Part shown: piece after piece, positions 32,261-42,563 of the stretch
Layout: each line of letters opens with the position of its first letter
How positions within the stretch are numbered: position 1 is the first letter of the stretch
From: Nemertoderma westbladi
Taxonomy: Eukaryota > Xenacoelomorpha > Nemertodermatida > Nemertodermatidae
DNA length: 64,000 nt
Direction: 5' to 3'
Assembly (NCBI GenBank): GCA_032718475.1
Contig: JAUCBJ010001616.1
Location: 1 to 64,000 of the forward strand
Position numbers and translations under genes: made by a program
Notes under the pieces: generated by a model
What the model was told of the DNA's origin: nothing
The model's input: the letters and a program-made list of their open reading frames with translations, nothing else
The model's database searches: none

Positions 32261-32690
32261 TTGCCTAGACCAACACTTCGGTCCACCTCGACAGACCAGC
32301 TGGCGCGACTCGATGTGGCGGTGAGCGGATTCTGGGGCAACCGCTTCCAGAAGATGTTCATCGTTGTGTCGGTGTCCAACCCGATGGCGGACACCAACAT
32401 GGGGATGTCGCCTCTCATCTCCAGCACGAGGCGAGGAGTGCCGGAAATACGAGGAGAGATTACGCGAGGTGGAACACTCAACTGCCTTAATCTTCTCAAC
32501 TTTCGGCGGAATAGCACCAGCTGCCCACCAGTTTGTCAAACGACTGGCGTTGAAGTTGTCCGACAAACGGCAGGTTCCCTATCCGGAGTGCGTCTCATCG
32601 GTACGTCGGCGAATCAGTTTCTCCCACCTCCGGTCGTCCTTAATGTGTTTGCGCGGTAACCGTTCGATGCTAGGCGACCGGTGCAGGTTG
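32261..32690 (+). pseudogene. Frameshifted fragment resembling a recurrent transposon-associated domain of invertebrates
   Basis: A GC-rich island in AT-rich DNA. Frame 1 (from 32261) encodes STDQLARLDVAVSGFWGNRF, then KMFIVVSVSNPMA. After a frameshift near 32440, the next frame encodes RKYEERLREVEHSTALIFST, then FGGIAPAAH, FVKRLALKLSDK and a C-terminal SFSHLRSSLMCLRGNRS. The order (A-R-L-D..GFWG, V-x-V-x-NP, REVEH, KRLA, LLRS..CLRG) is one I recall as the C-terminal part of multi-copy proteins in cnidarian, mollusc and similar genomes; its element class is uncertain. Gene conversion or recent insertion could explain the base composition. Confidence 0.4.
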
Positions 32691-32960
32691 TAGTCTCCGA
32701 ATCGTCGATCCGGTTGGCAATGCAGATTCAGACCCGGGGGTGTTGGCGCAGTTCCGCAGGATGGGGTAGTATAGTACAGTAGTATGCTCCATTACACCAT
32801 AGACAGTTTCTGTGTTGGAGCTGGGCATTGTACACTATTTATTTTAAATTCCCCTCTTATTTTTGTTGCTTAGTAACGTCAGCTGGTGGTGGGTATTATT
32901 TAACATTATCTGAATTTTGTAAAGTTTTTATTAAATATGTAATAAATAAATGAGACTTAA

Positions 32961-33564
32961 GGCCTGTTTACACGTGGCAACTTTTAGAGCAACTTTCTCG
33001 GCAACTAGCAACTTTTTTTGGAGCAACTTAAATTAATCGCTGTTTAAGGCCATGATACACCACAGGAGCGGCGAGCGGCAGCGGCGGGCGGCCGCGGCGA
33101 GCGGCCGATGTGAGCGGCTACTTTTAGTATGATACACTATAGGAGCGGCGAGCGGCAGCAGCCATTTGTGGTGTATCATCACCCATAGAAAATAATGTGT
33201 TCTATTTTTAAAAAGTGGCCGCTTGTCGCGGCCGCTCGCAGCTGCCGCTCGCCGCTCCTGTGGTGTATCATGGCCTTAACACGTGGCAACTTTACCAGCA
33301 ACTTGGCCGGCAACTTTTAGAGCAACTTGGCTAGTTTGACTGTAAAATAGTGGGTCATTTTATCTACTAGCCAGTTTTTAATAATTTAATTTGATTATCC
33401 CGCTTTACTTCGCCAACGCCATTTCCTTCAAGTTCCCGTAAAAGTTGAGCAACTTTTACGGCAACTTTTTTACGTGTTTACACGGAGCAACTTGATCGGC
33501 AACCTGGGTTGCTCTACAAGTTGCCGAGAAAGTTGCTCTAAAAGTTGCCACGTGTAAACAGGCC
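32961..33564. mobile_element. TTAA-type MITE, outer element of a nest
   Basis: Flanked by TTAA at 32957-32960 and 33565-33568. Terminal inverted repeats begin GGCCTGTTTACACGTGGCAA and extend about 30-40 bp. The interior is built of GCAACTT-type words in both orientations. TTAA duplication with GG-starting ends points to piggyBac-type mobilisation. It is interrupted by the element at 33048-33275. Confidence 0.85.
33048..33275. mobile_element. TTAA-type MITE, inner element, GC-rich
   Basis: Flanked by TTAA at 33044-33047 and 33276-33279. Inverted ends GGCCATGATACACCACAGGA, continuing GCGGCGAGCGGCAG. The interior is composed of GAGCGGC-type words and has an internal second copy of the end (GATACACTATAGGAGCGGCG). 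Same target and same first bases (GGCC) as the outer element, so probably the same transposase class. It is younger than the outer copy. Confidence 0.87.
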
Positions 33565-33568
33565 TTAA

Positions 33569-34862
33569 TGAGGTAAAAAAATATTGCTTAAAAATAGCTA
33601 GTAAACAAATTGAAAGGATGATGTGCACAAGGTGTACCGATTACGTAATGTTTTGGAATACTGTATTAACTGAACGGTAAATAATCTTACGCTTGGCCCA
33701 CAATCGCACAATGGCTATAATGTATGGAGAATACTCAAGACGTGTTTTAGAAGTTTATTGTTACTAAGTTCGTGATTTTGCATCATTCCATCCTATAGGC
33801 CACAAGTCTGCTAATTAAGTAGTACTTTGCAGCGTTACGAGGATATCACAAGAACGTTGAAATAATAATATTAATATTGCAGTTACTTATATAGCGCTTA
33901 AACTGCCATAAGGGCTGGTCAAAAGAGAGTACAAAATACACACTAAAGTAACATAGATCAATAAAGTTTTTTTACCGCAATTACTGTAACCGCAAGTAAA
34001 TTAGATTTGGAAAATTTCAAAACTTCTTCCAGACTACTAGTGTACCACATGTTGAGTTAGATTTCACTTAATTGGCAGAGTTAAATGTCATAATGTAACA
34101 AAATTACGTATATCATTGTGTGAAAACGGCCCTATTCAGCGTATAAGACCCTTGTATATTTATGTGAACCTCCCTTACTGCCCCCGCTTGGTACATAAAT
34201 ACAATACACTGGGGTCATAACGCTGAAAAGTGCCTTGACACAAAAAAAACTTGTCACACATTGATGTAAATAGTTATTAAAGCTATAAATCTTATATTGA
34301 TCGGTACTACCTATGTCAAGGTACTTTACATATGTGCCAAGAACAGGCACATTGTGTGAAAAGTAGAACATTTCAACGTTATTGAGGTTGTACTGTATAA
34401 TGAGTGTTGTTTGTCAAGTTTTAAAGTTAGCATTTGTCGCCATGATAGGGATAAGGCATTGAATCCAGAAATGTGGCCTAATAGGGTTTCTGTGATGCAA
34501 TAGTAGTAGAAGAGACCAGGATAGGGCGAATCTGGGGCATTTTAACTCTGTTCGTGAGATATAAGTTCTGGTAAATGGAGTCTCGCAGTAGCAAAAACCG
34601 AAGTGAGCATAACTTAAAAACGCATTCAGTAGGGTCATTATCTGATTATCAGATTTATCTGATTATTCTCAAATTATTACGCCGCACCAAACTCCTGTTG
34701 CCTCGGGTGACAAAGGTAATGTAACTTAATTAATGGATAAAAACTTTCCAACGTTATTTCCGAACTTGATGGAGTCAAGCAAGACGATAGTTTTGGCCCA
34801 ACCTGTTTTCTCGTGTTTATAGCCGATCTATCAACAGTATTATTATATAACGTTATATCGTT
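33569..34862. other. Intergenic stretch with no recognised gene
   Basis: AT-rich. Short ORFs on the minus strand (34132-34371, 34414-34638) show no family features. Nothing else supported. Confidence 0.5.
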
Positions 34863-35092
34863 AGTTTTATTTTCTTTGCGGATGACCTATTAATTTAATC
34901 TATAAACCGAGTGGATATACAGCGGGCTATTGATTGATTCTTTAATGTTTGGTGTATTGAAAAATGCATGGAGGTGAACAATCCAAATACAAAAATAAAA
35001 AAGTTCGTAAAAGAATGGCAACGGAAGACAAATATATACGCTGGATCCGAAGTTATTATCTCAAACCAGTTTGAGTACCTAGGAATTTTACC
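34863..35092 (+). pseudogene. Degenerate reverse transcriptase fragment of a different LINE
   Basis: One plus-strand frame reads FIFFADDLLI (the catalytic FADD), a stop, VDIQRAID, a stop, then WCIEKCMEVNNPNTKIKKFV, followed by SNQFEYLGI. This is the RT palm and following segment of a non-LTR element with two stop codons. Its motifs differ from the RTE-like copies nearby, so another family is present. Confidence 0.6.
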
Positions 35093-35444
35093 ACAACGCC
35101 ATATTATCATCTTTAGGTTTATTTTGCTAGTTTGATTGAATCCGAAACATTTTTAATTACATTCTGGAAGATTTATCCAACATAGAAAAATTAAACAATT
35201 AGGCGTTTCAAATTTTAGAATATCGTCGGGAATTCTCTAGGAAATTGAAAACGTTTCGTTTTCGCATTCTGAGGAAGATGGTGCTTCGGTATCTATTTAA
35301 GACAAAAACTATGATGTATCAGGCTGGACCACTATCCAGAAACAATATAGCATAATCACCAAATTTCGTTCCATGCAATAGAAAGTTAATAGAAAAATAA
35401 ATTTCAAATCTGAAAAGTTATAAATGTGTACCGTATTAGCCTAC
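35093..35444. other. Short stretch with no recognised gene
   Basis: Possibly further decay of the preceding RT fragment; nothing else visible. Confidence 0.4.
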
Positions 35445-36188
35445 TATACTACTACTGCTTAGTTCGAGCGAATTCGAACAGTGGCAATGAGATCCTGTCA
35501 GGCTTTCCCGATTCTCCATAGTTGTCGCAATTTCGTTTCTCCCAAGTTCAGTATCCCTTTCAAGTTGATCTTCAAGTTGATGTTATGGCCGGTCGTCCAC
35601 GACTACGCTTTCCATGAGTTGGTTGCCAGAAAAGTAGATCTGGTATGACCTCGTCTTTACTTCGCCAGCAGTGCGCACTGAATCTTAATCTGAGCTCACG
35701 GAGGGTGGTTGATACAGGTGGTATAGTACCATAGAGCTCGGCGTTTGTTATGTGTTGTCTCCAGCTGATGTTTAGGGCTGCCCTTAGTAGTCTTGTGTAG
35801 CAACCATCAATTCGTTGTTCAAGTGATTTAGTCAGTGTCCAGGTCTCACCCCCATATAAAAGTACACTTTCCACTGTGGCTCGAAAGAACTTAGTCTTCA
35901 GGTGCCTGGAGAGATCTGATTTCCAGATGGTATCCATTTTTGATAGAGCTACCCAAGCCTTTGCTTTCCTAACTTCTATGTCCTTTTTGCTACTCTCTAT
36001 CCATGATCCAAGGTACTGGAAGTCGTCAACCTTCCTTAGTTGATTATTATCGATTGTTGTCATGTTTCCATTTACATTAAAAGTCATGAATTCGGCCTTG
36101 GTAGCATTTATATGCAATCCAACCTCCTTATTAGCACCCATTTCCACTTTATTCAGTAGAAGCTGTGTATCTGCTAGCGTATTTGATA
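35445..36188 (-). mobile_element. RTE-like LINE fragment, diverged subfamily
   Basis: Minus-strand frame 35572-36147 encodes VGLHINATKAEFMTFN, VDDFQYLGSWIESSKKD, AWVALSKMDTIWKSDLSRHL, LLYGGETWTLT, ISWRQHITNAELYG, RLRFSAHCWRSKDEV and GKRSRGRPA. This is the C-terminal half of an RTE-type protein, distinct in sequence from the 9766 family. A frameshift precedes the remaining C-terminus. A short (TAG)n-like tail is at about 35445-35460. Confidence 0.85.
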
Positions 36189-36251
36189 GAGACTATATTA
36201 CTACCGATGTAAAATTAACCTCATTAATTACAGAACGTATTTCTATTTCAG

Positions 36252-36458
36252 ATGAAAGTACTTTTCGCAATCGCAGCTATACTAATGTTTGCAACCACAT
36301 CTATGGGATACTTCGATGATAATATTATTCTACAACATTGTTGGATGGCATGCGTTACTTACTGTGACCCATATGTGGTGGATTATTGCATCATGTATTG
36401 TTTGAATTCTATTGAAATTAACATTGATGATTATGTCTACAATATTTGCACCGAATAG
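36252..36458 (+). CDS. Small secreted cysteine-rich peptide
   Basis: A 68-codon frame begins directly after an acceptor-like TTTCTATTTCAG (36240-36251), so a 5' exon or a trans-spliced leader probably lies upstream of the ATG. Residues 1-19 form a clear signal peptide (MKVLFAIAAILMFATTSMG). The mature part of about 49 residues has six cysteines spaced C-x3-C-x3-C-x7-C-x3-C-x15-C, is rich in Tyr, Asp and Ile, and is acidic. Even cysteine number and CxxxC pairs suggest disulfides within helices. A poly(A)-like AATAAA lies at about 36593. I recognise no family; a host-defence, signalling or structural peptide are all possible. The RTE fragment just upstream would lie in its first intron or promoter. 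Confidence 0.6.
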   Translation: MKVLFAIAAILMFATTSMGYFDDNIILQHCWMACVTYCDPYVVDYCIMYCLNSIEINIDDYVYNICTE

Positions 36459-37071
36459 CCGCCTGACAAACTTATTGGAAAAAAGTAAAAACAAAAAATA
36501 ATAACGATATTGACTCTGGTATATTTTAGTATTAAATATCTTATGTCCCAATAATTAATATTTGGCCTATGGATATTCTCAAGGCCATTCAATAAATAAT
36601 TAATTCTTTAAAATATACCCTTTATTGTCCGCAAAAGTGCGGACAATAAGTTGCTAGCTAGTATTATTTAATTACACAAGATTGCAGAATTCACCTCCAA
36701 TTTACGATAACTCTGTTACGTTAAACTTAAATTTAAAGTGAATATTTAAAAGAAAACAACATCTTTTACAAAAAAAAAGCATTTTTTTTCCTCGAAATAG
36801 TAAAAACTTTACCTATTCCTTGAAAATTCGGATTATAAAGTCAGACAAAAAAAACGTTACTTTCTTTTTGTAAAATAAATAGTTATTGTTATTAATATTT
36901 ATTGTTTGTGGTAAAATATTTTGTTCATTATTAAAATGATTTGTGCCGCGATTTAACACAACATGCGCGTGTTTGAAAAAATCAGTAAGATGTTTAAGAA
37001 TGATGAGATAACTAAAGATATTGTCTGTTTATGTGATAGTAAGGTTGGGTAAACACAAGTTTGGAAACAGT
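36459..37071. other. 3' flank of the small peptide gene, AT-rich
   Basis: Contains the candidate poly(A) signal and a short inverted pair TTGTCCGCA..TGCGGACAA (about 36626-36650). No other gene seen. Confidence 0.5.
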
Positions 37072-37330
37072 GAGTGTCGCAGTGTCCGAGTGGATACGGC
37101 GCCTGAACTGCTTACACAATAGTGTTTGGTGGCGCAGGTTCGAATCCGACTAAAGGCTGTAGAAATTTCGCACTGTTGTGTCCCTAGGCAAGTCACTTTA
37201 GACATTTAGTGCCTACGCCAACGCAGTGGTAAAATGGGAACCTTGCTTTACCGGGGTAATAATAATAAAAGCACTTTGAGTATGCCGAGCGTAGAAAAGC
37301 GCTACATAAATAACCGATTATTATTATTAT
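37072..37330 (+). mobile_element. tRNA-derived SINE with an L2-type LINE tail
   Basis: The 5' part resembles a tRNA with a long variable arm (Leu/Ser type): A box in GTCCGAGTGGATACGG (about 37086-37101) and a perfect B box GGTTCGAATCC (about 37138-37148), so RNA polymerase III promotion is likely. The middle part has GTGTCCCTAGGCAAGTCACT and AAATGGGAACC. The 3' end AAAAGCGCTACATAAATAAC plus (ATT)n closely matches the LINE end at 3515-3560. It reads as a retroposon, not a tRNA gene: no acceptor pairing is maintained and the LINE tail follows. Confidence 0.85.
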
Positions 37331-38059
37331 GAGAGGGATTGGAGTTGAGGGTAGTGTGAACATGTAATTTATTATTTTAACTGTATATTTTACTTGTTTT
37401 TAAATGTTATGTCAGAAGTTTAATATTTTGTTTATTACAATATTGGAGATTTGCGTATTCAAGTAAACGTGTGTACCTGTGGATCGGCACAGTGTACTTA
37501 CAGCCTGTCACCTGGACTACACTGAATTGCATTACCTCACAATAACTGCTAGGCAACGAACAGTAAACAACATAGAGTTTATCCAATTATTTAAGAGTAA
37601 TAAATTCTCTCATTGTATTCGGGCTTAGCGAGTAACAATGCATTCCTACCTCCACTATATTACCTATTCTGAAAGGCAAATGCGTCAATCGGCCAGCTTA
37701 TTCAATAAATACCTGAGTTATTAAAAATATGGATTTTACACTAATGGGCAGGAAGTTATTACCATTTAACCTAATGTTGGAAGTTATTCAAACCCGACAA
37801 ACAATAAGATCACCCCCCCCCCCCCCCCCCCCACCCCTATCCTCTACGCATACGCGCACCCACACACCATCGGCCTACGATTTACCAATATATAAATTGC
37901 CATTTATTAAGTACTCATAACCGCTTAATCCTTCTTTCAAAACAATTTTAGAGGATTTATTTTCTTATTATTTTGGCATTATTCATGATTTATGAAATAT
38001 AACAAGTTATTATTATATTACCAAAATTAATAGATATATATAACATTAGGTCTCAGCTG
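37331..38059. other. Intergenic stretch with a long C run
   Basis: A C run of about 20 bases at about 37814-37832 followed by CA-rich microsatellite-like sequence. No gene seen. Confidence 0.5.
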
Positions 38060-38940
38060 GAACTGTTAGTACGTCATGCTTGTTAATGACTTCTGCTATC
38101 TGGGGTCCTGGAAAAGGAGTACGACAGAAGACCTCCAGCTTCACATTTGTAGAGGGAAAGTATTTGTCTGTCGTCAATCAGGACCTGTAAATGAGCACAG
38201 TTGAGTACGACATTCCGAGCAGCAGAAGCAGCAGCAGCAGAGTAGCTCTATGGCAGTCCTCGCTGCTGTGTTCTTACTGATGTGAACTCCATATCCATGG
38301 AAGAATACCCAGTCATTGCCATTGCCGGTAGGATCACTTGTTCACAATCTTGTGCAATGCAAACTTCCTGGTTTGAATAGAATTGGTGGTCAGCTAATAA
38401 CTGTCGTTCGCATGCTGTTCGATATCACCGAACTTAGAAATTGTTTGGCTGACAAAGAGTTATTTAGGTCGGCATTGTTTTGTTTGTGTTTGGTGACCAA
38501 ACACATATAGTGTAGTTTGAAGGCGGGGTAGCACAGTTTGTTGGTTGAGCGCCGGTTCCAATGGTTCCTCAGGTTCCCCTAGTGGTGGGGCAATCAATCA
38601 ATACAACTTTGCTTTTTTTTTACTTTTTCGCTCTAGACTTGTTCATAATTGTTGTGGATTATGTTCTACGTATGCCCTTCCACCGTCATGTGAGGATGGT
38701 GTGATGGTAACAGCCCCACCTAAAGGCTCCATAAGTTGAGGAAATCTAACCATTTAGATCTGGGTAACCCAGATCTAGCTGATCTAGACTTTGCTGATAA
38801 TTTAGTAATACTCTGGGATTCACTAGAGGGATCCCAACGGAGATCAGCTCATTGGATGAAGCTGCTTCTAGTGTGTTGCTCTTGCTTTTTGTTATCCCCA
38901 TGAAGACCAACGTTTTGACAGTTAACTACAGTATCACACA
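38060..38940 (+). pseudogene. Rearranged, decayed RTE-like LINE pieces
   Basis: Pieces of the 9766-type protein in altered order: NDFCYLGSW-like (38090-38160), then C-terminal LVHNLVQCKLPGLNRIGGQL and CLADKELFR (38334-38475), then RT palm LFIIVVDYVL-like (38635-38700) and LDLADLDFADN-like (38755-38810) broken by stops and frameshifts. The order C-terminus before palm implies two overlapping insertions or a rearrangement. Confidence 0.65.
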
Positions 38941-39231
38941 ATAATGTGCGGATAATATCGCGGAATTAAGCGGTATGATAGGGCGTTTTGGCTAAATTTT
39001 GTCGATGTTAGTGTAGAGCAAGTGCTTTAGGTCTTATATTGAAAACTACTTATCCAATAGCAGTTTATACGTCATTAAAGCGTTCAAGAAAAAATAATGA
39101 TAATGGATAAAATATATTTAACGATAATTTGATAGAAGACTGATGATATGTACATAAATTTCGTAGGCCTATAGGTTTGCAGGTGTTTCTTAACTTTCTA
39201 TTTTTTGTCGTCTGCCTGTCTCTGTATCACA

Positions 39232-40544
39232 ATGGAAGATGAAGGAGAGGGGAAGAAAAAGATACGACATGCACGTATCCAATCAGCAAAGAGTACATCA
39301 TCCTACCACTCGAGTTGTTACCCTAGTGAACACCACCTAGCAAAGACGGCCCTTCAGCAAACTAATAGGACGTACGCCTTAGGAGAATATAGTGACGACA
39401 CAACAGCAGTTCATGATGACATATGGAAGGAGACAGTCGGTAAAGAAGGCGATGTTAAACGTCAATGGAGGGAGCAGTGGGGTTACATGGCCAATACCGG
39501 TAAGTTACTGCTACCATGGCCATGCTGCTACCTAACAAATAATTGCATACATAGTAACAAAGGGTGAGATTATAAAACATACAATATGGTAGCGTATTAG
39601 CTAATTTTTATTCAAACCACCCATTGTACACTATCCGTTTATTTAGTGCGTGACATAAAATTTATTTTATGAAAAATAAAGACTGTTTAGACTGTTTAAA
39701 TCACATGACTGCTCGTTGCTCTCTAGTTACCATCATGTAAACTAATTAATTTCATTATTGTATTAAAATCATATCATCCATCATCCAGCTTTTTTGTAAA
39801 CTTGTTTCTAAGTCATCGTTTCGTTAAATTTTATTTTTATTTTTATTTTTTGTTTTTGTTTTTAATTTATCTTTGTTTGCATGTTCTTTAACATTTTATA
39901 TCAAATATACGAATACAAGAATATATAACAAGCCTCTGTCAGTCAGGATGTCGTGTACGACCTTTAGTTATTACATTTATTAGCTCATAAAGTTTATCTA
40001 GCACTATATTTTATAATAGTACGAGTTTTAAATGACAAGAAGGATTTTGGAGTAACTGTAGTGTAATATGTAACAAGATGTATAGTAATCATTATTTTTT
40101 CTTGAAACGTGTACTATGTCCGAAATGAGATCTTATATTGCGACACTCTGTATACTTAATATACAACTCTTACAACCTATCTAGTCTAGTAAAAAATACA
40201 AAAATATATATACACTATAGAGTGGTAGTAAATAGTTTAATCCGCGTTAGAAAATTCTATAACAACATTTGTGTGCGATTTAAAATTTCCGTAGAACACG
40301 GCACTTTTTTAATTCCGATATTTTCTCTCCAGGACGCCCCACTGAGGAGGAACTTGTGCAGTACAGAATACAACGGGAATCCTTGGCAACACCGTTCTCT
40401 AAGGTGTTCCCGAACACACGGTCCCAGGAGTATGGGTTCCGTACAGCGACGCCTCTCGGGTCCAGGATGATGAATCTACAACGACAATGGAGTTCTGGAT
40501 ACCTCCGTCGGAAAACGGGTCGGGATATTCAGCAGAGCTACTAG
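39232..40544 (+). CDS. LLC1/C20orf85-like (ciliary) protein, two coding exons
   Basis: Exon 1 runs 39232-39499 (donor ACCG|GTAAGT) and exon 2 runs 40333-40544 (acceptor TTCTCTCCAG|GA). Phases fit (1 base + 2 bases) and give 159 residues. The N-terminus is polar and basic with many Ser and Tyr. The core HDDIWKETVGKEGDVKRQW, then EQWGYM, is like the D-E-I-W-K..W..NWGF block of the LLC1 (C20orf85/CIMIP1) family, followed by LATPFSKVFPNTRSQEYGFR and a Pro-Leu-Gly segment. LLC1 proteins are small cilium-linked proteins (axonemal microtubule lumen). Length and motif order fit (human protein about 137 residues), but the match is short. The last codons DIQQSY-stop are the first unit of the array that follows. 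Confidence 0.6.
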
Positions 40545-42563
40545 AAACTAAATGGGTGGGGATATACAGCAGAGCTACTAGAAACTAAATGGGTGGGGAT
40601 ATACAGCAGAGCTAGTAGAAACTAAATGGGTGGGGATATACAGCAGAGCTAGTAGAAACTAAATGGGTGGGGATATACAGCAGAGCTACTAGAAACTAAA
40701 TGGGTGGGGATTTACAGCAGAGCTACTAGAAACTAAATTGGTTGGGATATACAGCAGAGCTAGTAGAAACTAAATGGGTGGGAATATACAGCCGAGCTAG
40801 TAGAAACTAAATGGGTGGGGATATACAGCAGAGCTAGTAGAAACTAAATGGGTGGGGATATACAGCAGAGCTACTAGAAACTAAATGGGTGGGGATTTAC
40901 AGCAGAGCTACTAGAAACTAAATTGGTTGGGATATACAGCAGAGCTAGTAGAAACTAAATGGGTGGGAATATACAGCCGAGCTAGTAGAAACTAAATGGG
41001 TGGGGATATACAGCAGAGCTAGTAGAAACTAAATGGGTGGGGATATACAGCAGAGCTACTAGAAACTAAATGGGTGGGGATATACAGCAGAGCTACTAGA
41101 AACTAAATGGGTGGGGATATACAGCAGAGCTAGTAGAAACTAAATGGGTGGGGATATACAGCAGAGCTACTAGAAACTAAATTGGTTGGGATATACAGCA
41201 GAGCTAGTAGAAACAAAATGGGTGGGGATATACAGCAGAGCTAGTAGAAACTAAATGGGTGGGGATATACAGCAGAGCTACTAGAAACTAAATGGGTGGG
41301 GATATACAGCAGAGCTAGTAGAAACTAAATGGGTGGGGATATACAGCAGAGCTAGTAGAAACTAAATGGGTGGGGATATACAGAAGAGCTACTAGAAACT
41401 AAATGGGTTGGGATATACAGCAGAGCTAGTAGAAACTAAATGGGTGGGGATATACAGCAGAGCTACTAGAAACTAAATGGGTGGGGATATACAGCAGAGC
41501 TACTAGAAACTAAATGGGTGGGGATATACAGCAGAGCTAGTAGAAACTAAATGGGTGGGGATATACAGCAGAGCTAGTAGAAACTAAATGGGTGGGAATA
41601 TACAGCAGAGCTAGTAGAAACTAAATGGGTGGGGATATACAGCAGAGCTACTAGAAACTAAATTGGTTGGGATATACAGCAGAGCTAGTAGAAACTAAAT
41701 GGGTGGGAATATACAGCAGAGCTAGTAGAAACTAAATGGGTGGGGATTTACAGCAGAGCTACTAGAAACTAAATGGGTGGGGATATACAGCAGAGCTAGT
41801 AGAAACTAAATGGGTGGGGATATACAGCAGAGCTAGTAGAAACTAAATGGGTGGGGATATACAGCAGAGCTAGTAGAAACTAAATGGGTGGGGATATACA
41901 GCAGAGCTACTAGAAACTAAATGGGTGGGGATATACAGCAGAGCTACTAGAAACTAAATTGGTTGGGATATACAGCAGAGCTAGTAGAAACAAAATGGGT
42001 GGGGATATACAGCAGAGCTAGTAGAAACTAAATGGGTGGGGATATACAGAAGAGCTACTAGAAACTAAATGGGTGGGGATATACAGCAGAGCTAGTAGAA
42101 ACTAAATGGGTGGGGATATACAGCAGAGCTACTAGAAACTAAATTGGTTGGGATATACAGCAGAGCTAGTAGAAACAAAATGGGTGGGGATATACAGCAG
42201 AGCTAGTAGAAACTAAATGGGTGGGGATATACAGAAGAGCTACTAGAAACTAAATGGGTGGGGATATACAGAAGAGCTAGTAGAAACTAAATGGGTGGGG
42301 ATATACAGCAGAGCTACTAGAAACTAAATGGGTGGGGATATACAGAAGAGCTACTAGAAACTAAATGGGTGGGGATATACAGAAGAGCTACTAGAAACTA
42401 AATGGGTGGGGATATACAGAAGAGCTACTAGAAACTAAATGGGTGGGGATATACAGCAGAGCTACTAGAAACTAAATGGGTGGGGATATACAGAAGAGCT
42501 ACTAGAAACTAAATGGGTGGGGATATACAGAAGAGCTACTAGAAACTAAATGGGTGGGGATAT
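40524..42563 (+). repeat. 38-bp tandem array containing the stop codon of the LLC1-like gene, about 54 copies
   Basis: The unit GATATACAGCAGAGCTACTA plus GAAACTAAATGGGTGGGG. The first unit (GATATTCAGCAGAGCTACTAG) is the 3' end of the coding sequence with its TAG stop; later units are direct copies with a few recurring variants (CTAGTAG, AAATTGGTT, GGAATATA, CAGAAGAG, GATTTACAG). 38 is not a multiple of three. If transcribed, the array would form most of the 3' UTR. Variant blocks recur in order, showing larger internal duplications (about 40690-40800 against 40870-40985). Confidence 0.97.

Noticed and set aside
36252..36458. Calling the Cys-rich peptide a venom toxin or antimicrobial
   Set aside because: Signal peptide and cysteines alone do not show function and no family was recognised.
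37080..37165. Functional tRNA-Leu/Ser gene
   Set aside because: A and B boxes are good, but the tRNA-like part is fused to SINE body and LINE tail and acceptor stem pairing is not maintained.
40524..42563. Possible centromeric or telomeric satellite
   Set aside because: Only 2 kb, and its first unit is the end of a coding exon; no telomere-type unit.
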